A stretch of 64,000 bases of DNA from CAZXFH01 sp964640055 (GTDB lineage Bacteria; Fidelibacterota; UBA2242; JAFGTP01). The stretch is from the NCBI GenBank assembly GCA_964640055.1, contig CAZXFH010000004.1, positions 42,773 to 106,772 of the forward strand, read 5' to 3'. The notes under the pieces were generated by a model. That model saw only the letters and a list, made by a program, of their open reading frames with translations, made no database searches and was not told the origin of the DNA. The position numbers were made by a program, and so were the translations under genes. Positions 33,225 through 42,243 of the stretch are shown one piece after another (position 1 is the stretch's first letter; each line of letters starts with the position of its first letter).

Positions 33225-34319
33225 TCAGGTTGCTTGTTTTAAAATATCGACAATCCGTTCGGCCGCCTTACCATCCCAGAATTTGGGCGTCTCTCCTTTT
33301 TTAACCTCACCCTCCAGAATAGCCTTGGCTCTGGTTTCAATTTTTTGCGGATCAGGACCGATCAACTCATTGGTACCCTCCCGGATAGTAATGGCGCGTT
33401 CTGTGTTTTTACGCAATGTTAAACAGGGAACGCCCAACACAGTGGTTTCTTCCTGTATGCCCCCGGAATCGGTCAATACCAGGCGAGCATCTTTTTGCAA
33501 TTTCATAAAATCCAGATACCCCAAAGGCTCTGTCACCAGGAGTTTTTCATGCTTATTGATCAGCTCCTCAACCCCGAATTGGCCTAACATTTTGCGGGTG
33601 CGCGGATGCATGGGAAAGATCACCGGCAAACGGCGCGATAGCGCTCCCAGAGTACTAAATATTCCCTTCAGGACTTCAACCTCATCTACGTTGGAAGGCC
33701 GGTGTAAGGTCACTAAAATATAATTACCCGCTTTGATATGCAGGTCACTCTGGATCTGCCGCTCATCCAGGCGTGGTAAATAGTGATGCAGGGAATCAAT
33801 CATGGTATTGCCGACAAAAAATATGCGGGAACCGTCGATGCCTTCCGCCTTTAAGTTTTCATCTGCTTCCTGACAGGTTGTGAACAGGTAGTCACAAATA
33901 CGGTCCGTTACAACCCGGTTGATCTCTTCCGGCATATGCCAATCATGACTGCGTAGTCCGGCTTCCACATGACCAGTCTTGACATGTAGTTTGACCGCTA
34001 CCAAGCTGCAGGCCATGGTCGAATTGACATCGCCGACGACCAGGACCAGATCCGGTCGCTCCGCCAGCAGGACCTTTTCGTAAGCCATCATGATTTTTCC
34101 GGTTTGCTCACCATGCCGACCAGAACCGATGCCCAGATAAATATCCGGTTCGGGCAGTCCCAATTCCTGAAAAAACAGTTGCGACATATTCTTGTCATAA
34201 TGTTGACCGGTATGCACCAGTCGGGGGATAAAATCCTTTTCAAGTTCTTTTAACAGTCGATAAATGGGAGCGGCTTTCATATAATTAGGGCGGGCTCCCA
34301 CAATCAAATCAATCTTCAT
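33225..34319 (-). CDS. wecB: UDP-N-acetylglucosamine 2-epimerase (non-hydrolysing)
   Basis: 364 residues, standard length. GARPNYMKAAPIYRLL at the N terminus, HTGQHYD, the catalytic region GHVEAGLRS followed by MPEEINRVVTD, VTLHRPSNVD, and DSGGIQEE for UDP binding. Converts UDP-GlcNAc to UDP-ManNAc for surface polysaccharides. First gene of the leftward envelope cluster, 13 bp before gmhB. Confidence 0.94.
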   Translation of the reverse strand: MKIDLIVGARPNYMKAAPIYRLLKELEKDFIPRLVHTGQHYDKNMSQLFFQELGLPEPDIYLGIGSGRHGEQTGKIMMAYEKVLLAERPDLVLVVGDVNSTMACSLVAVKLHVKTGHVEAGLRSHDWHMPEEINRVVTDRICDYLFTTCQEADENLKAEGIDGSRIFFVGNTMIDSLHHYLPRLDERQIQSDLHIKAGNYILVTLHRPSNVDEVEVLKGIFSTLGALSRRLPVIFPMHPRTRKMLGQFGVEELINKHEKLLVTEPLGYLDFMKLQKDARLVLTDSGGIQEETTVLGVPCLTLRKNTERAITIREGTNELIGPDPQKIETRAKAILEGEVKKGETPKFWDGKAAERIVDILKQAT

Positions 34320-34684
34320 CCTAATCTTACCTCATAAATTGTTGGACGTGTTATTATCCGGAAACTCTTTTAAAGCTAAGGGATTAGGGGCTAAACTCAA
34401 ATGAAATTTTACCCTTTCCCGGCCCTCAGCTTGACCAGGTAATAATAGATTAGCCAGACAGCTGCCTCTGTTCCCTTAAAAATATTAGGATCGAACAATT
34501 GCCAGGATGACGCTGATTATCTTCAACACAGCCTTTTCTTAAGACCTAGATATCCGCTTCAGCGTGTCTGACCTAAAAGAGGGCCCAACGGCATCTTTTA
34601 CTTTATTTCTATTGCTTAATAGTGTAAAAAATAATATTTTGCAAGGGTATTGAAAACAGTGTTACAAGGGTTAAACCAGTCCCA
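34320..34684. other. Divergent intergenic region, no gene seen
   Basis: 365 bp between wecB (leftward) and the TPR gene (rightward). It must hold promoters for both but I see no near-consensus pair, no tRNA, and no strong palindrome. All frames are broken by stops. Confidence 0.6.
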
Positions 34685-35413
34685 TTGAACAAATGGCTAG
34701 CAAATAAACCCAATCCCCTCCGAGAATATGATCAACGCATTGAGCGTTTTCTGTCCGGGGGGAGAACCCAGGAAGCGCTCTGGGTAGCCAAAGAGCAGCT
34801 TTATTTGTCGAAATCCATCTACGGAGAGCAGCATGCCGAAACCGCAGCGGTGTTAAACAACCTGGGGTGGTTATACAACCTGGAAGGTGACGACCAAAAA
34901 GCGGAAAATTACTATCGGCAGGCCCTGTCGATCAAGGAACATGTCTTTGGTAAAAAATCCCGCGAGCTGGTCCCGACCCTGGAAAATTTAAAAACCCTCT
35001 ATATCGCTCAAAAACAATATCAAGCCGCCCGTAAAATACTTTATCGTCTCAGTAGATTGGTAAACACCCAAGCCGATTTTCTGCGCCTGCGCAAGGCCAA
35101 TTATCTGTGTCAACTGGCTGAGATTGAAATACAAAGCCGAAACGATAAATATGCCGAACACCTGCTGTTTGAAGCCCTGAGTTTTTTAAAGACCAATTAT
35201 GGGGCCCGCCATGCCAATACCGGCCGGGTGCTGGCCAAAATTGCTGACTTGTATCTAAAACAAGCGGCCTATTCCAAGGCTGAATATTTTTATTTGCGTG
35301 CCCTTAAAATTTTAAAAAAACAATTATCCAAAAAAGATCCCGATCTGGCCTTTATCCGCCACAAACTACAAAGACTGTATGAAAAGTTCGACGTGATAAC
35401 CAAAATCCCCTGA
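34685..35413 (+). CDS. Tetratricopeptide repeat protein
   Basis: 242 residues with TPR units: NNLGWLYNLEGDDQKAENYYRQAL, LENLKTLYIAQKQYQAARKIL and LAKIADLYLKQAAYSKAEYFYLRAL. Protein-interaction scaffold, cytoplasmic (no signal peptide). The start is uncertain: the frame has no ATG, and TTG at 34685 is the first usable codon, with only a weak GGG upstream. The stop is 8 bp before the next gene. Confidence 0.75.
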   Translation: MNKWLANKPNPLREYDQRIERFLSGGRTQEALWVAKEQLYLSKSIYGEQHAETAAVLNNLGWLYNLEGDDQKAENYYRQALSIKEHVFGKKSRELVPTLENLKTLYIAQKQYQAARKILYRLSRLVNTQADFLRLRKANYLCQLAEIEIQSRNDKYAEHLLFEALSFLKTNYGARHANTGRVLAKIADLYLKQAAYSKAEYFYLRALKILKKQLSKKDPDLAFIRHKLQRLYEKFDVITKIP

Positions 35414-35420
35414 TTAAAGT

Positions 35421-36356
35421 ATGTATATTTTCTTTTTACTGACCGGTCTGATCCTCTTATGCTACGGCGCCAATTTTTTAGTCAAAGGTAGTTCAACCAT
35501 CGCGCTAACCTTTGGGGTAAAAAAAATGGTGGTGGGGCTGACCGTGGTGGCGCTGGGCACTTCCATGCCGGAATTTGTAGTGAGTCTGTTTGGTGCTCTG
35601 AAAAAAGTGGACAACGTCAGTGTGGGTAATATCGTGGGAAGTAATGTGGCAAACATTTTACTGGTGCTGGGTCTGTCCGGCATTTTCCGCCCCTTCCGAG
35701 CTGAAAAACGTATTTTCCAATTAGACTTGCCGGTGCTGCTAATCATTACTATGCTGTTCCTTTTATTCTGCCGGAACGGACTCCTCTCCGGACTGGAGGC
35801 AGGAAGCATGCTGGTGTTTTTTATCATGTACATGACCTTTATTATCAAAAACCGGCGTATCGCAGATTTTGACCGTAGTACCCTGGAAAACGTTGAATCC
35901 GGACATGTGTTGAAAAATGTGGTGTTCTCCTTAATCGGTATTGCCGGGCTGGTGGTGGGTGGCAATTTAACGGTGCGCGGCGGTGTGGAACTGGCGCGGG
36001 TATTGGGTATTTCCGAGCTGACCATCGGCCTGTCTGTAATTGCCCTGGGCACTTCTCTACCGGAGCTGTTTACCAGTGTAGTGGCCGCCGTCAAAAAGGA
36101 GCATGAACTCTCCATCGGCAACATCATCGGCAGCAACCTGTTCAACACGGCTTTTGTTCTGGGTATTGTCCCTATTATTCATCCCTTGAGCATTGACCCG
36201 AAAGTGATCCGTGTTGACAACATTTTTATGCTGGCGATCACCCTCTTGTTATCTATCTGTCTATACATTGGAAAAAAATTAACCCGCTGGGAAAGCTCTC
36301 TGTTTCTTATTTTATATATTCTATTTATTTTAAACCTGCGATTCCGGTTTATCTGA
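35421..36356 (+). CDS. Calcium/sodium antiporter, CaCA family (YrbG-like)
   Basis: 311 residues with about ten membrane helices and the two inverted alpha repeats of the family: GTSMPEFVVSLFGA with GNIVGSNVANI, and GTSLPELFTSVVAA with GNIIGSNLFNT. These hold the ion-coordinating Glu and Ser/Asn residues. Exchanges Ca2+ (or K+) for Na+ or H+ across the inner membrane. An Na+-coupled antiporter would fit with the Na+-type V-ATPase predicted at the right end of the window. Confidence 0.9.
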   Translation: MYIFFLLTGLILLCYGANFLVKGSSTIALTFGVKKMVVGLTVVALGTSMPEFVVSLFGALKKVDNVSVGNIVGSNVANILLVLGLSGIFRPFRAEKRIFQLDLPVLLIITMLFLLFCRNGLLSGLEAGSMLVFFIMYMTFIIKNRRIADFDRSTLENVESGHVLKNVVFSLIGIAGLVVGGNLTVRGGVELARVLGISELTIGLSVIALGTSLPELFTSVVAAVKKEHELSIGNIIGSNLFNTAFVLGIVPIIHPLSIDPKVIRVDNIFMLAITLLLSICLYIGKKLTRWESSLFLILYILFILNLRFRFI

Positions 36357-36401
36357 CCCCAGCATAAAACCGATATAAACTTTTTTATACCCAGGAGAAT
36401 C

Positions 36402-37196
36402 ATGAAACTGGCCCTTTATCAATTTAACCCCCAATTTGGTGCTAAAGCTGCTAATTTAAATCGCATCCGGGAGGTTATCCGCGGCCATCAGGATATCGAG
36501 CTGTGGATATTGCCTGAACTCTGTACTACCGGATATCAATTTATCTCCCTGGCGGAAGCTAACAAACTGGCCGAGCCCTTTCCGGGAGGCACAACCGCAG
36601 CGCTGCTCCGGGAGCTGAGCGCCACTCAGCAAACCGCCATCATCACAGGTGTGGCTGAAAAAGGGTCTTCCCGCCCCTATAACAGCGCAGTGTTATTCGA
36701 TCAGGGTCATTACCGGGGGAGCTACCGTAAAATCCATCTGTTTGCCGACGAAAAACGCTGGTTTGCAGCCGGTCAGGATCCGCCGCCTCTCTTTGAGGTG
36801 CAGGGCGTGAAAATCGGTCTGATGATCTGCTTTGACTGGCTATTCCCGGAAATATGCCGCCGGCTGGCCTTGCAGGGTGCCCAAATGATTGCTCATCCGG
36901 CCAATTTAGTGCTACCCTATTGTCAGGATGCCATGCTTACCCGTAGTATTGAAAACCGGGTGTTTACCGCTACGGCCAATCGCATTGGCCGGGAACAGCG
37001 CAGCTCTCCGGCCCTTACCTTTACCGGCCAAAGTCAGGTAACCGCACCACAAGGTGTCCGGCTGGCCCAATCGGCGGAAGGGGAAGAGGTGTTGGCCGTG
37101 AATATTGATCCGGATGAAGCCCTGGACAAACAGATCACCCCGCAGAACCACATTTTCAAAGACCGCCGGCCCACCCTATATGAGATGGAGAGTTGA
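36402..37196 (+). CDS. Nitrilase-superfamily carbon-nitrogen hydrolase
   Basis: 264 residues. The catalytic triad is complete: Glu39 in LPELCTTGY, Lys110 in YRKIHLF, and Cys143 in LMICFDWLFPE. Members hydrolyse amides or nitriles, for example omega-amidase or N-carbamoyl compounds. The CFDWLFPE context suggests an amidase rather than a true nitrilase. Preceded by AGGAG. Substrate unknown. Confidence 0.9.
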   Translation: MKLALYQFNPQFGAKAANLNRIREVIRGHQDIELWILPELCTTGYQFISLAEANKLAEPFPGGTTAALLRELSATQQTAIITGVAEKGSSRPYNSAVLFDQGHYRGSYRKIHLFADEKRWFAAGQDPPPLFEVQGVKIGLMICFDWLFPEICRRLALQGAQMIAHPANLVLPYCQDAMLTRSIENRVFTATANRIGREQRSSPALTFTGQSQVTAPQGVRLAQSAEGEEVLAVNIDPDEALDKQITPQNHIFKDRRPTLYEMES

Positions 37197-37396
37197 TATG
37201 ATATCAAAAAAAAGTGGCAACTAATTTAATTGTGTTTCGGTTGAAAATCTCCATCGGTTATTATAATTTTAATTGAAATAGATTTAGAAGACTTATTATA
37301 GGTATCAAAACTGATATAGTAATTAACAAGATTTTGCTTACGAACATATTCTGGTGACCAAGCTTATATTACCATTGATATGATTTCCAAAAAAGA
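37193..37396 (+). repeat. Duplicated gene-start motif bracketing a 160-bp A/T-rich segment
   Basis: TTGATATGATATCAAAAAAA (37193-37212) right at the nitrilase stop and TTGATATGATTTCCAAAAAA (37375-37394) at the next gene's start match at 18 of 20 positions. Both encode an ATG followed by I-S-K-K. The first copy then hits a stop after 8 codons. The layout looks like an insertion or duplication that separated two genes that once touched. Confidence 0.5.
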
Positions 37397-37658
37397 CCAG
37401 GAGGCCCGGGCAAAAGAAGCCCTTGATATGCAATGGTTACGCAGCTATACCGATCTGATTGTGGTTAAGCTGCGTACGGAAGAATTTAATGAATCCCGGG
37501 CTATTATCTTTCTGGAAAAGGTGAAACAAAAAATCTTAGCCCGTTTTCCGGACTGTGAACGAGAATATGAACTGATCTACGGGCGGCGCTTTAAACGCAT
37601 TCTGCTGCGCAAGGGAGTGCTGCTGCCGCTGAACATGCCGGCGGCATCCCCCAGCTAG
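37380..37658 (+). CDS. Small protein of unknown function
   Basis: 92 residues, not recognised. Strongly charged and mostly helical (QEARAKEALDMQWLRSYTDL, then EREYELIYGRRFKRILLRKG), no signal peptide or membrane helix. No clear ribosome-binding site is in front of the ATG. A duplicated copy of its first five codons is found at the end of the nitrilase gene, suggesting its original start lay there. Codon use looks like the neighbours, so I accept it as a gene. Confidence 0.5.
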   Translation: MISKKDQEARAKEALDMQWLRSYTDLIVVKLRTEEFNESRAIIFLEKVKQKILARFPDCEREYELIYGRRFKRILLRKGVLLPLNMPAASPS

Positions 37659-37816
37659 CCCGGCAGTTGACCGCTCATCCCCGAGAGGCACATCTTTCTA
37701 ACTCAAGGTCTGTACTTCGGACGTCTTGCACCGGGATTATAAAACCCTTAAGTTAACAGGGATTTAAAACTTGAGTAATAAGATGTTTCATATCTATTGA
37801 TAGGGCTCCAATAACA

Positions 37817-38284
37817 ATGGCAAAACCCCTAAATGAATTCGGTGGCTGGCTCCGGTTTTTTCAGATCATTTGCTATCTGAACATAGTGTTCTCTATAACG
37901 GTAATTTTCATGTCACTGGGAACTCTGCTGGAGGGCATCCACATTATTAATAACCTGTTGGCCCTAGCCCAACTCGTTCTGATAACCTTATTTCTTATCC
38001 GGATTGTCCGTGTTGTGAGCTTGCGGAACCCGGAAACCGTTACCTTGATATCCGATTATCTGTACAAAATGTTCCTAGTGGCGGTAGGCTATTTCCTCCT
38101 GGATACATTGATTACCATGCTTAAAAATGACTGGTCCTGGTCACTGGAAAACACCCAGGCACTGGGTGCGGCGATCCAGACCATGCTGTGGTGTGCCATC
38201 TGGCGCACTTATTTTGCCAGATCCCGGCGGGTCAAAGCCTATTATCAGATTGAGAACCCCTCACGACAAGGGCCTGCAGCATAA
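37817..38284 (+). CDS. Integral membrane protein of unknown function
   Basis: 155 residues with four predicted membrane helices (near 15-40, 47-68, 85-105 and 122-138). The C-terminal tail is basic. It resembles DUF2569-like small membrane proteins in general layout (WLRFFQIICYLNIVF; MLWCAIWRTYFARSRRVKAYY), though I would not assign a family firmly. Lies alone with 150-200 bp gaps on both sides. Confidence 0.6.
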   Translation: MAKPLNEFGGWLRFFQIICYLNIVFSITVIFMSLGTLLEGIHIINNLLALAQLVLITLFLIRIVRVVSLRNPETVTLISDYLYKMFLVAVGYFLLDTLITMLKNDWSWSLENTQALGAAIQTMLWCAIWRTYFARSRRVKAYYQIENPSRQGPAA

Positions 38285-38374
38285 AACAAATTAGCTATTG
38301 CTCCGGCTCACGACCTAAACGGGACTTTACAGATAAAACAAAGCGCAACACCCTGCTAAGTACATAAAATATCA

Positions 38375-38403
38375 TTGAAATTGGTGGCTATATTTAGTAT
38401 TCT
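38375..38403 (+). promoter_or_regulatory. Sigma70-like promoter for the HD-domain gene
   Basis: TTGAAA (38375-38380) and TATTCT (38398-38403) with a 17-bp spacer, 81 bp before the ATG at 38484. Confidence 0.4.
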
Positions 38404-38483
38404 TTTTATGCTGATATGTTACTCATCTGCCCGACAGGTGACAATTAAATCAAAAGGAGCTCATTAACCAAAAAGGAGTCGGC

Positions 38484-39059
38484 ATGCAAAACCGGGACAC
38501 AGCCTGGAATCTTTTATGCCAATATACCCAATCAAAAAATCTGCGTAAACATGGCTTGGCCGTGGAGGCTGCCATGCGACACTATGCGCGACACTTTAAC
38601 CAGGATGAAGAGCTGTGGGGTATTACCGGCCTACTACATGATTTTGATTATGAAAAGTATCCCGATGCGCAAAACCACCCCTATCGCGGGAATGAAATCC
38701 TGAAAGCCGAGGGATACCCGGAAAAGCTGCGCAAGGCTATCATGGGACATGCCAGCTATACCGGTGTTCCCCGGGATAGCTTAATGGCCAAAACCCTGTT
38801 TGCCGTGGATGAGCTGGCCGGATTTATTATTGCTGTTGCTCTGGTAAGACCGTCCAAGAGCATTTATGATGTCAAACCCAAATCAGTTAAGAAAAAATTC
38901 AAGCAAAAAGCCTTTGCCGCCAAGGTGGATCGTGATGAGATTAAAGCGGGGATCCAAGCCCTGGGTGTTGACGAAACCGAACATGTTCAACGGGTGGTTG
39001 ACGCCCTGAAATCCATTGCCAAAGAACTTGGTTTAGAAGGAGAGATCACCTATGAGTAA
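38484..39059 (+). CDS. HD-domain phosphohydrolase-like protein
   Basis: 191 residues. HD superfamily: the HARHF..., GLLHDFDYEKYP pair supplies the metal-binding His and Asp, followed by IMGHASYTG and FAVDELAGFI, a common HDIG-type layout. Probably a metal-dependent phosphohydrolase of nucleotides or another phosphoester; substrate unknown. AAGGAG precedes the ATG. Overlaps the PspC gene by 8 bp. Confidence 0.88.
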   Translation: MQNRDTAWNLLCQYTQSKNLRKHGLAVEAAMRHYARHFNQDEELWGITGLLHDFDYEKYPDAQNHPYRGNEILKAEGYPEKLRKAIMGHASYTGVPRDSLMAKTLFAVDELAGFIIAVALVRPSKSIYDVKPKSVKKKFKQKAFAAKVDRDEIKAGIQALGVDETEHVQRVVDALKSIAKELGLEGEITYE

Positions 39060-39339
39060 AGCATGTTCTTACTGTGGAGTCAGCCTAGCAGAGGGTATGA
39101 ATTACTGCCCGCAATGCGGACACGCCCAGCATGTTAAAAAATTTTATCGCTCGGATCATGATTCCAAAATCCTGGGGCTCTGCGGCGGTCTGGGGGAATA
39201 CTTTAATACCGATGCCAACCTGGTACGGGTTATTGTGGCCTTAATTATTCTCTGGACCGGAATTGTCCCGGGATTGATTATATATTTTCTGCTGGGTATT
39301 TTCATTCCCGTAAATCCGGGGCATGTTTCGGAAAAATAA
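39052..39339 (+). CDS. Zinc-ribbon and PspC domain membrane protein
   Basis: 95 residues. An N-terminal zinc ribbon (CSYCG...CPQCG, four cysteines) is followed by a PspC domain (KILGLCGGLGEYFNTDANLVR) and one or two membrane helices (VIVALIILWTGIVPGLIIYFLLGI). PspC proteins sit in the inner membrane and take part in envelope stress responses. It overlaps the end of the HD-domain gene, so they are coupled. Confidence 0.88.
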   Translation: MSKACSYCGVSLAEGMNYCPQCGHAQHVKKFYRSDHDSKILGLCGGLGEYFNTDANLVRVIVALIILWTGIVPGLIIYFLLGIFIPVNPGHVSEK

Positions 39340-39500
39340 TATCCTGCTTTTCCAGGACAAAATACCCTTTGGACACCCCAGGTCGCTTTCAATTTTAGGC
39401 CTTAGCACCTATTTAATCCTTTGCATGGCACCTGATATGCACTTATTTTTAAGTGCCTCCGTTTGACAGCCCTGTAAACTAACAATCAATCCCATAGATT

Positions 39501-42020
39501 TTGACAGCTATTAAAAACGCGCAACAACTATTTAATCACATCCTACCTCAGGTTGAGAAACCCGGCCGCTATGTTGGCAACGAACTAAATATCCGGCGCA
39601 AAGACCCGGGACAGGTAACGACTAAAATCGCGCTGGCCTTTCCGGATCTCTATGATGTGGGCATGTCCTACTATGGCTTCCAGATTCTATATCATATCCT
39701 TAACCGGGATCCTCACATCGCAGCCGAGCGCGTCTATGCCCCCTGGCCCGACTTTGAACAGCAGCTGCGTAAAAATAAGATTCCTCTCTATAGCCTGGAA
39801 AACTATCTGCCTTTGGCTCAATTTGATATGATCGGATTTTCTCTGAACTATGAGCTCAATTACACCAACGTACTGAATATGCTCTCACTGAGTCATATTC
39901 CCGTCCGTGCAAAGGATCGCAGTGCGGGGGACCCCCTGATTCTGGCCGGAGGTAGCTGTGCCTATAATCCCGAGCCCATGGCTGCCTTTATCGATCTGTT
40001 CGTAATTGGGGATGCCGAACATGTGCTTCCGGACATTCTGAAATTCATTTCCTGGCAAAAAAAACAAAACAACTCCCGTCAGGCTATCCTCAAAACCGTA
40101 GTCAAAAAATTCAGTGGGCTCTATGCCCCTGCATTATACAAAACCAGGCGCAGCCCCCAAGGTTATCAGATAGCTTATCCCGGTTCTCCGGAGTTTCCGT
40201 CGTCCATTAAAGCCAATCGTATCAAACAGCTGAAGCCCCGGGATTATCCTGACAAACCCCTGGTACCTCTGGTCGACATTGCTCAGAATCGGCTGGCCAT
40301 GGAGATCATGCGTGGTTGTACCCAGGGCTGCCGTTTTTGTCAAGCCGGGATGATCTACCGCCCCGTGCGCGAACGCCCCCCCAAGGAAGTCAAGCAACAG
40401 GCTGAAAAGGCGCTTTACCAGACCGGACATGCTGATCTGACCTTGCTTTCACTCTCTACTTCAGATTATGTCGGTTTGGCGGATAGCATATCCCGCATGC
40501 AAACTGTTTTTCGCCAGTTGCCTACCTCCCTGTCACTGCCATCCATGCGGTTGGATAGTTTCACTGAGGAAATAGCCGTTATCGCGGCCCAGAGGCGCAA
40601 ATCAGGGCTGACTTTTGCCCCGGAAGCGGGTTCCGCACGCTTACGCCGGATCATCAACAAGCATGTCACCACAAAGGAACTGATTGACGCTGCCCGGATC
40701 GCAGTCCGTTATAAATGGCGCTCTATCAAACTGTATTTCATGCTGGGACTACCCGCAGAAACCCAGACCGACCTGGAAGCCATTGCCACGCTATGTGGAC
40801 AGGTTTTACAGGCGGGAGAGAACCGTTTATCCCTGAAGGTTACCCTCTCCCCTTTTGTGCCCAAGCCCTTCACCCCCTTTCAATGGGAAGTCCAGGACTC
40901 CAGGGAGCAAATCCAGGCCAAGCTGGATTTTGTAAAACCACAGCTTAGAGGGTTAAAACGAATCAAGGTTATGGGCCGTGACCCCCATTATTCCTGGCTG
41001 GAGGGCATTATTTCCCGGGGCGATCGGCGCCTGGGGGATGTTATTTACAGTGCCTGGCAGGCCGGGGCTAAATTTGATGCCTGGCAGGAACATTTTGATG
41101 CCAGGCGCTGGGAGCAAGCCTTTGCATCAACCGGTATAAAGCCTGCCTTCTACACGCGCGCCCGCCACCCCCATGAACAGCTGCCCTGGGAGATTATTGA
41201 CGCGCGTCTCTCCCGTGAGTACCTGCGCCGGGAAAAACAAAAGGCCATGTCCGGGGAAATAACGGTTGACTGCCGGAGAGGATGTACCGGTTGCGGGGTG
41301 TGCCTGGCCGGTGAACTGGAAATGGATATCCATCCCTCAAAACCAGTTAGAGAAACAAACCCGGCGGAAACAGCTGCAGCGGATCAAAATAATCGCTACG
41401 TCTATCGTCTGAAGTATGAGAAAAATCAAGCGGCCCGCTTTACCTCTCACCTGGATACCCTGCGTATCTTTCAGCAGGGGTTACGCCGCAGCGGTTTACC
41501 ACTGCTTTATACCCAGGGTTTTCATCAGAAGCCCAAAATATCAGCCGGCTTTCCGCTACCCTTCGGCTGCACCTCACGGGCCGAGTATCTGGACTGTTTT
41601 CTGTCCAGAGCGGTTGATAATGTCGCCGCCCGGCTACAAGGGAACTTCCCTGAAGGATTTCGTATAAATAAAGTCTGCAGGATCTCACCAAAAGAAGATT
41701 CTATCTTTTCTCAAGTAATTGGTTTAGATTATAGGGTGTCTTTTGATGTGGCTTTGCAGGTCGAGATACTTGAAAACATCGATACATTACTAAACTCAGA
41801 GGACTGGATTATCCGGCGTCATAAGGAAAAAAAGACGCGGCCACTGGATATCCGGCCTTTCATAGAAGATATTTTACATAAGGATAATTCCTTAATTCTA
41901 TATTTAAGGGTTTTAGCGGGTCGCACGGTGAAAGTCAAGGAAATTTTAGCCGCGCTCCAAACACCACCGCCCTGTCATGTTCACCGCTTGCAGATCCATT
42001 TAAAAAACGATCCGGGTTAG
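39501..42020 (+). CDS. Radical SAM protein (TIGR03960 type) fused to DUF2344
   Basis: 839 residues from a TTG start (MTAIKNAQQLFNHILPQVEKP). A B12-binding-like N-terminal region (~25-200), a radical SAM domain with Cys273, Cys277 and Cys280 in RGCTQGCRFCQAGMIYRP, a cysteine cluster CRRGCTGCGVC near 590-605, and a C-terminal DUF2344 domain from ~635 (ARFTSHLDTLRIFQQGLRRSG). In many bacteria this fusion, or its two halves as separate genes, precedes RNase E/G and rplU-rpmA, which is exactly the order here, pointing to an RNA- or ribosome-linked modification. The reaction is not known to me. Frame is intact. Confidence 0.9.
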   Translation: MTAIKNAQQLFNHILPQVEKPGRYVGNELNIRRKDPGQVTTKIALAFPDLYDVGMSYYGFQILYHILNRDPHIAAERVYAPWPDFEQQLRKNKIPLYSLENYLPLAQFDMIGFSLNYELNYTNVLNMLSLSHIPVRAKDRSAGDPLILAGGSCAYNPEPMAAFIDLFVIGDAEHVLPDILKFISWQKKQNNSRQAILKTVVKKFSGLYAPALYKTRRSPQGYQIAYPGSPEFPSSIKANRIKQLKPRDYPDKPLVPLVDIAQNRLAMEIMRGCTQGCRFCQAGMIYRPVRERPPKEVKQQAEKALYQTGHADLTLLSLSTSDYVGLADSISRMQTVFRQLPTSLSLPSMRLDSFTEEIAVIAAQRRKSGLTFAPEAGSARLRRIINKHVTTKELIDAARIAVRYKWRSIKLYFMLGLPAETQTDLEAIATLCGQVLQAGENRLSLKVTLSPFVPKPFTPFQWEVQDSREQIQAKLDFVKPQLRGLKRIKVMGRDPHYSWLEGIISRGDRRLGDVIYSAWQAGAKFDAWQEHFDARRWEQAFASTGIKPAFYTRARHPHEQLPWEIIDARLSREYLRREKQKAMSGEITVDCRRGCTGCGVCLAGELEMDIHPSKPVRETNPAETAAADQNNRYVYRLKYEKNQAARFTSHLDTLRIFQQGLRRSGLPLLYTQGFHQKPKISAGFPLPFGCTSRAEYLDCFLSRAVDNVAARLQGNFPEGFRINKVCRISPKEDSIFSQVIGLDYRVSFDVALQVEILENIDTLLNSEDWIIRRHKEKKTRPLDIRPFIEDILHKDNSLILYLRVLAGRTVKVKEILAALQTPPPCHVHRLQIHLKNDPG

Positions 42021-42243
42021 GCTCACCGTTTTTCAGACGCCCCGTATTAAGGTCGCCCGGATCAAAAACACAAGATTTTTACAAATTATTACACTGCTTG
42101 ATACCCGAAATTTTACCGCCTCTGCTTGCATTGCATACAGACAGCGCTGACCTTCGGGTAGTTGTTAAAGCGGTTTGCTTTATTACGCAGGATTGGGCGT
42201 CGTCCGGCAGTTAAATCAAACCTGTCATAGAAAAGGATTTATA

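Noticed and set aside
42175..42243. Earlier start for RNase E/G at 42175
   Set aside because: The extra 23 residues are not like RNase G, while ATG 42244 has AAAAGGA upstream and gives the conserved MDKKILIS start.
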